A stretch of DNA of 64,000 nucleotides from Perkinsus marinus ATCC 50983. Its lineage: Eukaryota > Perkinsozoa > Perkinsida > Perkinsidae. This document shows, piece after piece, positions 55,701-64,000 of this stretch; position 1 is the stretch's first letter, and each line of letters begins with the position of its first letter. The position numbers were made by a program, and so were the translations under genes. The stretch spans positions 60,040-124,039 of the forward strand of contig NW_003214849.1 in NCBI RefSeq assembly GCF_000006405.1. The letters run 5' to 3'. The notes under the pieces are model-generated. The model was not told the DNA's origin, did no database searches, and saw only the letters and a program-made list of their open reading frames with translations.

Positions 55701-58700
55701 TCATTTTATATTTTCCAGGGCGCGCGCGAAATGCAGCAGGGAAATATCGCTTACAGTTTAATATCATCATCGCAACTATCCGACTCTCCAATCTGCTCGA
55801 GCACCGTTCCATTAGAGGATTCCTTCAGCGGCCTTGTGCCTCGTTTACGTGTTGCCTACCGTAAATGCGATTTCTCTCAATGAAGTGCTGCATTGGGTAA
55901 GGCGAGCTTACGAACAGCTGATTCTCTACGAAGTGCTGGTCGAGAACCAGAGAAAGAGAGAACCGCATCAGCAGTCACTGAATGAGCTCATATAACGGTA
56001 TTTCCATGATACACAAAAAGCAGTTGCGTAATATGGAATTCATACGAATCAAAAAGTCTGCGACTGACTATCGAAATCGTGGCAAAATTTTACGATAATT
56101 TGATCCGATGAAACTAAAGCACAACTCGGCGTTATACAGTGGAGTTTCACCCGTTTTACGTGAAGTGGCGTAATACTCTGTGAAAACCCCCATGTTCGCA
56201 GTGATATGCAGTAGTCGTGGAATATATTTTTCACTAGTGTTCTTCATATCACTAGGGTGAAACTCCATTGTGTGAAAATTTGATATGCAAATGTATTTTC
56301 TCTCCCGGGTTTGATGATAGTGGACAACTTGTCGCTATCACAGTCTCGAAAGGTTTCCTTCATCACATCACATGTTCATAGCAATCCTTACATTTCTTAC
56401 GCGATATAGTTTCAGATCGATTTTTATCAATCTCGGAAAATTACACACATTTGCATATCAACTTGACACGCACTGTGCTAGTATTGGATTTCCACCAGCG
56501 TTTGCTCATTCCACAGTTTCACCAATTGTCTCACTCTCTCATTCCTAGCGGCCTTTTCCTCCATCTTTTCCAACAGCCATTCTTTCGGGGTTACCTCCTC
56601 CAGAAATTTCCGATATCTACCATTTGTAACTCTACTAATACATCATATAAGCCTATATTAACTATAACAAGTATGTCATATAATGGAGTTTCACCCGTGA
56701 TATGCACTTGGTGTTGAACGCCACTTACGAGTGAAACTCCAATATACGCACCATATGCGAAATGTATTTTCACTAGTGTTTTCATATCATGGGTGAAACT
56801 TCAATGTGTTGGCTGTGGTTGAACTTGCCACGTTATTCTACTTTGGATACATGTTTCTTGTCAAGACCAGACCAATGATTGGGTCATAAGGAGCGTGCCA
56901 TTTTTCCAAGCAAATCACGGAAATTTTGATTTCTCCTCCAACAAGGACAGTTTCCCTCTGAAATTGGAGCCATGCATAGCCATTCACATAACGCATACTT
57001 TATCAAGAGAAATTGATAATACTCATGAACCTTTCATAGATATTTAGGGAAGCGCTATTTTCACCGCTCATAGCCGTGCCCGAAGGTTTCTCAAGCTGAG
57101 AAAACTGCACGCTCCTCACATATACGTATCGAGTTAACGGAATAGACTCAGAAGTCCTGAGTCCAGAAGTTCCGAGTCAGAACAAAGGGCCTCTCTTTTG
57201 AGCAATTCTTGCGATAGATTAGTATGCTCACTTGCAATGACCAGAAATCTTGTTTGGTAATATGGATGTAAGCTGATACCATCCTTACTGTGTAACGTTG
57301 CTATGAGAAGTGTTTTCACTGTGTAGTGGTAAATATCTTAGGGACAGAATTGTCTCCAATGAAAAGGTAGGAAAAGGCAGTTTATCTACCTTTTTAAAAA
57401 AATGTTGTAATTGTTTTCAAAATTTTCCTTGATCCTGATCTTTTCCCTTGATTTTTTCCATTTTTTTCATTTTTCACCTCTTGAATAAAACAGATACTTA
57501 CCGCAAGCATCTTCTATACAAACTTATGCTATCTAATAGATATCAAAAGAGGGGCAATGACCCTCAACATAATGAATAGACTTTTTATCATCAAGCCTCC
57601 CTTATGGTTTACTCGTCCAGCTCTTGCTGCAATTCACGAAGTGTCGATGTCTCCCTTTCCAGCACCAACAAGTCTTTCCTTAGAGATCTCAACTGTCAAT
57701 TCCAAAGTGATAATAAATCATGTTTCAGCGTTGGGGGAATTACTTTGTTGATTTTCTCATCCTTCATTTCACTCACGGCATCACATTTTGCCACTGCATC
57801 GCGAGCCTTGGAGACATACTCCTTCATATTAGCATCAAAGTTGGCTATGTTGCTTTCGGTGATCATCTCAGATTTCTCCAACACTTCTTCCTGTTAAATA
57901 TACATACCATAATCTCCGCAAATTCCGAGGGGTGTCTTTGTAACAAATTCAGGATTTGATATTGGTCAATGATGAATTGCAATTTCTATCATTGACCGAT
58001 GGAATTTAAATCAACTCGGGCAGAACTGAACCCTAGGGTGCAGTGAGCGCTTTCTGGACTTCACTTTTTCCCGTGCTTCTCGATTCAATCTGTTTATTTC
58101 CTTGTTTTTCATCTCAGTTGCCATTCTACGACGTAGGATGTTCCTGAAAGGTGGTATGGTAATAAACCTATATTGTCGTGTGCACTCTAATTGTGTAATT
58201 GTATCTTTTCATCATCAGCTACATAGCGAGCTAGAAGCCCTCCAGCTCGCTATGTAGCTGAAGATAGAAAGGTCCTCTAGTAGAGAATCGCTTATTGGGT
58301 GGAAGTCAAGAATATGTGTTGTTACATTTTCTTATGCCCACTACCTTGTTTTTCACCAGTAACACAGAAACCAACCCTGATGAATTGTTAGTGACAATAT
58401 GAAATTTACGGTAAGTACGGTAAAATATATACATGACCAACTACGTGTGTTAGTGATAGTATGGAAATTTTGGGAGATTTTTGTTGGTTTCTCAACTGCC
58501 TGAATTCGTAAGTGAACTCTTATAATCACTAAACAAACTCCTGAGCTGAGCTGAGGATATCAAACATATATCGCTGAGAAAATACCCACTTTCTATTTTC
58601 CAAGAACGTATGGCAGCTTTCTTTCAAATACCAGGGACTCCGTTTTTCCACGATCACCCCAGAGTAAGTCGTCTCCTTCTGTTTCAAGCCTCCATCTTTC

Positions 58701-60381
58701 AGTGCTAGAGGTTCGCTGTGTTCTATCCTTACACGTTGTATGACATCATGATTCTGAATTATGATGTTGAAGGGATCACCTCATAAACAGTTGGCTTTAC
58801 TTTGTGTGAATTTTCCGGAATAATTGCCATCTGTTTTACGTCAGGTGGCGTAAAACTCGGTGAAAAACGCGATATTCGCGGTGGTATGCAGTAGTCGTGA
58901 AATATATTTTTCACTAGTGTTTTACATATCACTAGGGTGAAACTCCATTATATATCTCAAATACTACAATGCACAGATATTCAAAAGGTTGATCGTATAG
59001 TCGTGATGACAACAAAATTAGGTGATGCCTCATGGCATTCTATGTAACAACAATCTCGCGCTACGCTACGGCATACAAGCGACGATAGGTAAATCGGAGT
59101 CATTCACATCACCAGTTTTCCTAAAACCACTCTCACACAAGTCCAGGAAGAACCTACCTTTTTCGTGTCTGTTTTCGGAGTGTATGATCTCCCTGATGTT
59201 TTCGGTTGTGTTAGGAAGATTCCTGTCGGCCGACTCACTCTGGCAGCTATCGAGCTTACAGTAGGTCTCCGTTCAACCTACTGCAACTCATGTAAGATAC
59301 AGTGGAGTTTCACCCGTTTTACGTGGCGTTAAACTCGGTAAAAAACGCGAAATTCACGATATGCAGTAGTCGTGAAATATGTTTTTTTCAAATCACTAGG
59401 GTTAAACTCCAGTGTTGGAGTAGGAATATACGTTCGCTTTCCTCAGCTGAGCTCCTCACTAACTAATGGAATTTATATGCGCTAGAGCAGAAGTGTTCAT
59501 AAAAGAAAGAGAATTTCCCAAGAATTCTGAAAAATTTTCATATTGTCACCAATACAGAGTTTACCATGTGCATATTTCCCTCACACACTGTCAACATCAG
59601 AAATATGCAGAAAAACTGCGAGATCAGGAAAACCACCTGAGATTTTCTCACGAGGTTGAAATCAACTACAACAGGGAAATAATGGAGTTTCTCCCTAGTG
59701 ATATGAAAAAAACCAGTGCAAAATGCATTTCACGACTACTGCATATTATCGCGAATATCGCATTTTTCACATGGAGTTTCACGCCACTTCACGTAAAACG
59801 GGTAAAACTCCATTAATCCTATATTAACTACTGATAATACGTTATGAACATAATAATTGGGAGTTAATAATGGTGTTTCACCTGAATTTAACGAGAAGTG
59901 GCGTAATACTCCGTGTTATTATAGGACGTATATGTTTCCGCGAACACCGATAACACAAACGTTTTCCGCGAAGTGACTTGTGAAATATGTTTTTCACTAG
60001 TGTTTTATCTTCACTAGGGTTAAACACCAATCCAGTGCTAGAATATATCTCCGCTTTTCTCAGCTGACTCTAGAAATTTCCTCACTGCATAATTTATAGA
60101 AGTTTACATACCAATTCGTGTAAAAGTGTATAGGAACCAATGAAAATTTCCTAAAATTTCCCTCAGAATTTCCACAAATTTCACCTACACATGTAATTGA
60201 GCATGCCAATCAATTAGAACACTCCTCAAAAGTCTAATAATACGATAACGAATATACACCGACCCACTGGTAGTTGCTTCCGTTGCTGAGCCACAGCCTC
60301 CTCACGTTCTCGCCGGCGCTCCCCATAACGTCGAATCGATGAGTCCGAACTTGGTAGTTTGTAGGGATTGCATCTATGCAT
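52736..60381 (-). CDS. CFAP100: CFAP100/CCDC37-like axonemal protein, 15 exons, complete
   Basis: A coiled-coil component of the modifier-of-inner-arms complex that regulates inner dynein arms in motile cilia (Chlamydomonas MIA1/FAP100). Exons (minus): 60381-60268, 59277-59158, 58753-58590, 58143-58065, 57890-57744, 57692-57613, 56631-56496, 55855-55755, 55487-55334, 54768-54685, 54154-54029, 53731-53585, 53099-52960, 52917-52830 and 52786-52736. All 14 junctions agree in phase; 576 aa, near the animal length. Signatures: N-terminal NPYKLPSSDSSIRRYGERRR, LRRRMATEMKNKEINRL, RYRKFLEEVTPKEWLLE, YFTQPQQLLDVLTELEDKNL and ESHYVDTLEMIEGMELRVES, with C-terminal PIRFRSVPTD. Long helices rich in Glu, Lys and Arg form coiled coils. 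Introns range from 42 nt to over 900 nt and carry many MITEs. It implies a flagellated stage. Confidence 0.92.
53125..53280 (+). mobile_element. MITE-B in a CFAP100 intron
   Basis: CAGTGTTGGAGTAGGAATAT to TATTGTCACCGACACACG. The 3' end is lost. Confidence 0.7.
53390..53515 (+). repeat. Repeat D, copy 2
   Basis: It pairs with 8216-8345 (CAACTTTGAGTAATATCAAC, ATCGATTGACACCAAC, AGTCTATAGTCGTACTAGTC). In both places it is followed by CTCGAAAATCTAC, the edge of repeat C. Confidence 0.8.
54248..55185. mobile_element. MITE-B fragment and three MITE-A variants in CFAP100 introns
   Basis: MITE-B end 54248-54310. A long MITE-A 54395-54628 carries an inserted AGTTAATTGAAACCACTTCC segment. Half-copies lie at 54845-54915 and about 55070-55185. 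Confidence 0.65.
56139..56267 (+). mobile_element. MITE-A with TACAGTGGAG terminus
   Basis: ATACAGTGGAGTTTCACCCG to GGGTGAAACTCCATTGTG. The CAGTGGAG start after TA is what one expects of a Tc1/mariner/pogo-type TIR. Confidence 0.8.
56685..56802 (+). mobile_element. MITE-A, short internal variant
   Basis: ATGGAGTTTCACCCGTGATA then GTGAAACTCC mid-element and GGGTGAAACTTC at the end. It looks like two half-elements back to back. Confidence 0.65.
58215..58261. repeat. Inverted repeat, 18-bp perfect arms, 11-nt loop
   Basis: TCAGCTACATAGCGAGCT and AGCTCGCTATGTAGCTGA, in a CFAP100 intron. Confidence 0.95.
58400..58580 (-). mobile_element. MITE-B, reverse, in a CFAP100 intron
   Basis: AATATATACATGACCAACTA ... 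GAGCTGAGCTGAGGATATCA, just downstream of exon 3. Confidence 0.65.
58826..58949 (+). mobile_element. MITE-A in CFAP100 intron 2
   Basis: CATCTGTTTTACGTCAGGTG (diverged TIR) to ATCACTAGGGTGAAACTCCA. Confidence 0.7.
59309..60200. mobile_element. Five MITE copies filling CFAP100 intron 1
   Basis: MITE-A 59309-59412 (ACAGTGGAGTTTCACCCG) abuts MITE-B 59411-59587. MITE-A (reverse) lies at 59682-59812, a diverged MITE-A at 59870-60032 and a MITE-B at 60037-60200. The piece between 59587 and 59682 is unique sequence. Confidence 0.75.
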
Positions 60382-60897
60382 CAAATAAATGTAATTCCCA
60401 GCTCACTCCAGAACAATACTGCTATGGTGATGATATGGTCAAGAGGATCTTATCCTTCTATTTCTAAACATCGAATTCATCTGCCATGGTGTAGCCTACA
60501 CCGTGTAGATTTGAGCAGAGTTGCAACGGTTGAGATGATTGAACACATCTATTTCTTCACGTCATACCCTCATATTAATTCTCTGTATATTATCGCTTCG
60601 CTTCGCTATAGCTGATCGCTTGTTCATAGCGATTATACGTTTCTTTGATACGCGATGGAGGATCCTCTAATATTTCCACGCGATACGTTACAGTAGGCGA
60701 TATGTGAAAAGGATAGTAAAAAGTGTTCCTCATAGTAGAAACTCCACTACTGACATTTTCATCAATACACGATTAATTCCGTTGTCAATCGTGTGATATT
60801 TACAACACTAAGTCCATACTCCTCGCTGAGGTGGGATCGAACTGGGAACCTCAACATTACTGGGCTATAAGCTCACTTGAACGCCATTCAATTCAGT

Positions 60898-60936
60898 ACA
60901 ACAACAACAACAACATATACAACAACAACAACATAT

Positions 60937-60985
<49 letters not shown>
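60898..60985 (+). repeat. (AAC)n microsatellite, interrupted
   Basis: About 28 AAC units in three blocks, interrupted twice by ATATAC. Confidence 0.97.
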
Positions 60986-61339
60986 CGGCAAGAGTTATAA
61001 CTTAACAACGAGCACCATACGAGCACCTTACTCTGAGTCGTTGGATGCTGAGCTCTCGGGGCTCGCGATGGAGCTTCTTGCCGCCATTGAAACAATGAAC
61101 GATGTCTACTCGGATTCACTAAATTGAGTCCTACGTCTACAACTATGCAGAATCCTATATATTGGAGTTTCACCCGTGATATGGAAAGAACACTAGCGGA
61201 AAACAAAAAAAATCTTCCAGAGGTTTGTAAGCAACATTTTGACTCTGGGCAAGTCCAATCCTATAAGGTGAGAGAACCCAACAGAGAGGGTTGAGGGAAT
61301 ATGAAAGCCTTGAATAAGCTTGATCGGCGGTGTGGCGGG

Positions 61340-61527
61340 CAGTGCGGGAAAATATGCACATGGTCAACTACATGTGTAGGTGCCGATATGGAAATTCTTA
61401 GGAAACTTGAGGGAATTCTTATTGATTTCTCTACAATTTTACGTGAATCCGTATACGAACTCCTATTATTGGTGAGAAAACTCCTGAGCTCAGCAGCTGA
61501 GGAAACCGAACATATATTCTAACACTC
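61340..61527 (-). mobile_element. MITE-B, complete, with an 8-bp target duplication
   Basis: It starts CAGTGCGGGAAAATATGCAC and ends CATATATTCTAACACTC. Flanks GTGGCGGG (61332-61339) and GTAGCGGG (61528-61535) agree in 7 of 8 bases. At 188 bp it is the most complete single copy and the best reference for the family. Confidence 0.88.
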
Positions 61528-62394
61528 GTAGCGGGTGCAATGATCTCAAAGATACAGAAGTGGGATCAAATCATTATATCGTGATTGGAAAATATACACA
61601 GTGTGCTGAACGGCAGGAGGCCGCACCAACGGATCACCCAGGAAGAGCGACGGACAATGAGGAAGCGAAGTCCTTAGCCCGCATCTTCCCGGGCGGGAGG
61701 CTGTGGGGAACTCGCCAACTGCACATGCGTGCTGGTTTCCCCGGACCATCGGTAAACACCTGTACCGTCTGATATTTCACGACCACTGCAAAGCCACTAC
61801 ACTATTCAAGTGAGGGACTGAAACCCAACCTCCTCATATATCTGTTTATGTTATGTTCACTATGCAAGACCGAACGATGCACCGTTCACTCCTACAGTAT
61901 TAGCACCGCCTCAGTGCATAACTTACCATTTTTTGGTGGGACGGCGTAACGGACCAAACTCTAACCAAGACTGAGAGGTCTTAAACTGATACTGCCTCTA
62001 TACAAATGACAATGAACTTATCGTACGCAAGTACATAGCTACTCGGAGGCGCTCGACGCCATTCATCGTCCCATGATGCACTCATCACATCTTCCTACAA
62101 CAATCAGACCACCAACAAGTGAGCTCCTCAGAGCCTTGGTTATGACAGTTGAAGCCTCACCACACTCAAATGAAGAGTCTAGGTGTTATACTTAGTTACT
62201 GTCTCGCCTCATGATTCGGAAATGCCAACCTCTATCGGCTGTAGCATTGCTCTCCTTTATTATTACTCATGATCATAATACTCCTCACTTTCCAACAGAT
62301 ACTAAACTTATATGTTGTCATCTCAATACCAGTAGGAAACGATCGACATCCACTTATCATCCTCAGATGCAATTGCACAATTCTCATCTCAAAC

Positions 62395-62600
62395 TCACAT
62401 AAGTCTTGCTCGCCATTGTGTATGAGTACCGGTCACGACTAACACCGCTTCACTTCAGTGCATGATAACTCACATAAGTCTTGCGAGGCCATTATATACG
62501 AGTAACGGTCACGACTAACACCGCTTCACTTCAGTGCATGATAGCTCACATAAGTCTTGCGAGGCCATTGCATACGAGTAACGGTCACGCTTAGTGCATT
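62395..62600 (+). repeat. 75/76-bp tandem repeat, nearly three copies
   Basis: Units start at 62395, 62470 and 62546 (TCACATAAGTCTTGCGAGGC ... CTTCACTTCAGTGCATGATA). The third is shortened. Confidence 0.92.
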
Positions 62601-62779
62601 ATAACTCATTACTATATCGAAGCCGTATTAAAGTATCCGTCCAAAACTCCACTTAGTAAGCGTGGGACGAAATTACATTTACGAAATCGCGTAAGAACGT
62701 AATACGCCCCTTACCGGTATCACAATTGTCTCCGCTCCGCTCATACTCTGATGATGTAATTATCCACACTGCACTCACC

Positions 62780-63035
62780 CTAGCGATATAAAAAACTCGT
62801 GAGTGAAGCACATATTTCACATTTTACTCCACGGAAAACAATTGGAAACATATACGTCTTATAATTTTCATGGAGTATTACACCACTACACGTTAAACGG
62901 GTCGTGAAGCTCTAATATATTCATATTTTCATTGCCGGAAAACAATCGTATCATCGGTGTTCGCGTAAACATATACGTCTTATAGTTTACGTGGAGTATT
63001 ACACCACTTCACGTGAAACAGATGAAACTTCATTT
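62780..63035 (-). mobile_element. Two diverged MITE-A copies
   Basis: 62780-62915 and about 62935-63035 share GGAAACATATACGTCTTAT and end GGGTCGTGAAGCTC or AGATGAAACTTC. Confidence 0.6.
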
Positions 63036-63339
63036 CGCACCGTTAGTTAGAAAAACAACACATTATGTATCCTCCAGAAGCTCCTATCACCCTCAAATCA
63101 CTATCAAAAGTGCACTCTCTCCTCACTTCATCACTACTGAACTATATGCACATGCTCAACTACATGTGAAGTTACACGACTAAGCCTGTGTCTGCGTCCA
63201 CAATAGGGCGAGCGACATCAGAATCACCACGCACGAGAAAACGAGCTCTTCCAGAGCGTGGACCCACGACACAAGTAACTACCTATCTAGTTCTATAAGG
63301 GGAGAAAAACGAAACTAAACCGGTGTATCACAAACTGAT

Positions 63340-64000
63340 GGTCGGCATGCATTCACCTCTACCTAAATTCGAGTATAAACTCTCACAATTAGTCAGCAAA
63401 CTCCCGAGCCCAGTAGCTGAGAGAAGCGAACATATATTTCAGCACAACAAACCGCAAGTCCACATCAAAAAAGCTACACAACAAGCTTATGAGCTAAGAC
63501 CGATGAGGAAAGATAAACCTCTGTTCATCATCCTGTGATGAAATTGCACAATTTCTGTCCCCAATCAATTCTATCTTGACAAACCGCTTATTAAATCACA
63601 CAACAAGAGTAAGCATTGAATGCTTATGAGACAGGACCGACACAGTAAAAGCAAACTACGTCTAAAGGGACACAGCCACCAGACGTAGTTAACTACAAAC
63701 TAACAGTAGTAGTAGTATCATCATCAGAAGTCCTTTGCCCAGTCCATGTTCACACAATCATCCGACATTTCCTGAACAATCTCATTAGTGTGGGGAAAAT
63801 TGAGAAAATTTTGTGAAAATTTTTGGAAATTATATTTTTTTTCCAACCACTTCTACCCGAATTAGCATGGGAACTCCGAAGCTCAGCTGACGAAAGCAAA
63901 CATATATTCCTCTAACACTGTTACTCACATACGTTGACCGGAGTTTCACCCACGATACGAAAAACAAATTTCATAAACCACTACATATCGCGATTTTCGC
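63340..64000. mobile_element. MITE-B fragment, MITE-B (reverse) and the start of a MITE-A at the window edge
   Basis: 63355-63445 (CCGAGCCCAGTAGCTGAGAG, then GCGAACATATATTTC), 63788-63920 (GTGTGGGGAAAATTG ... CATATATTCCTCTAACACTG) and 63939-64000 (CGGAGTTTCACCCACG, cut by the window end). No gene in this stretch. Confidence 0.65.

Larger units (their letters stand above)
60382..62394. other. Intergenic, repeats, no supported gene
   Basis: Includes (AAC)n, a MITE-B with target duplication and a minus-strand T-arm-like CAGTTCGATCCCACC at 60836. A 50-codon open stretch at 61600-61752 with a GTAAACACC donor may be an exon, but nothing connects to it. Confidence 0.5.

Noticed and set aside
59587-59682. 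Coiled-coil-like + strand stretch (QKYAEKLRDQENHLRFSHEV)
   Set aside because: It lies in intron 1 of the minus-strand CFAP100 gene between two MITEs, has no splice partners and is only about 30 codons.
60831-61127. Asn-rich 98-aa ORF on the + strand
   Set aside because: Most of it is the (AAC)n microsatellite read as Asn. There is no ATG at the start and no supporting domain, although the C-terminal part could be coding.

Overview
The window is eukaryotic nuclear DNA. Its genes are split by many spliceosomal GT-AG introns, some only 40-60 nt and others 1-2 kb filled with transposon remnants. There are no operons or ribosome binding sites, and the standard stop codons TGA, TAG and TAA all end reading frames. 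A flagellar axoneme gene (CFAP100-like), a plant/alveolate-style CNNM (DUF21-CBS) transporter, GTAAT-type 5' splice sites and a flood of small DNA transposons suggest a flagellated protist, most likely an alveolate of the Perkinsus kind. That placement is an inference; no marker gene in the window proves it.

Layout. 1-3.9 kb has no confident gene. 3.9-11.7 kb (+) holds a 13-exon X-Pro aminopeptidase. 13.6-15.2 kb (-) holds exons of an unrecognised gene, next to an intact tRNA-Val. 17.9-19.3 kb (-) is a five-exon multipass membrane protein. 19.3-24.3 kb is transposon-rich and includes a hAT-like transposase fragment. 24.4-28.1 kb (+), possibly to 28.8 kb, is the CNNM transporter. 29-33 kb is repeat-rich. 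33.3-34.5 kb (-) is a single-exon predicted membrane protein. 36.0 kb (+) and 37.9 kb (-) are two tiny cysteine-rich predicted secreted peptides. 38.5-42.6 kb contains a decayed reverse-transcriptase element. 42.9-43.5 kb (+) is an unknown ORF. 44.1-46.8 kb (+) is a seven-exon HSDL2-type dehydrogenase. 47.3 kb is a tRNA-Thr. 47.8-49.8 kb (-) is the mitochondrial import co-chaperone PAM18/TIM14. 50.6-51.5 kb (+) is a predicted N-myristoylated protein. 52.7-60.4 kb (-) is a complete 15-exon CFAP100/CCDC37-like axonemal protein. 60.4-64 kb is repeats. Three 100-N assembly gaps lie at 10918, 25448 and 43548.

Exon models for the main genes were built by hand and checked for reading-frame phase at every junction. 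Apart from the gap in XPNPEP and the unresolved middle of PAM18, all junctions agree, which makes these models stronger than isolated ORFs. The genes have unrelated jobs (peptide turnover, metal transport, lipid or carbonyl metabolism, mitochondrial import, flagellum). What links them is shared colonisation by the same repeats.

The most interesting signals are structural. (1) At least seven introns in four genes begin, end or consist of sequence like the 3' half of a tRNA (variable loop plus T-arm), often with the 5' splice site GT inside the tRNA-like part. (2) Two MITE families, one with TA target duplications and one hAT-like with 8-bp duplications, sit in nearly every long intron and in places supply splice sites or coding sequence. 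(3) The window is strongly enriched in perfect palindromes whose two arms are separated by exactly one nucleotide, with arms up to 25 nt.
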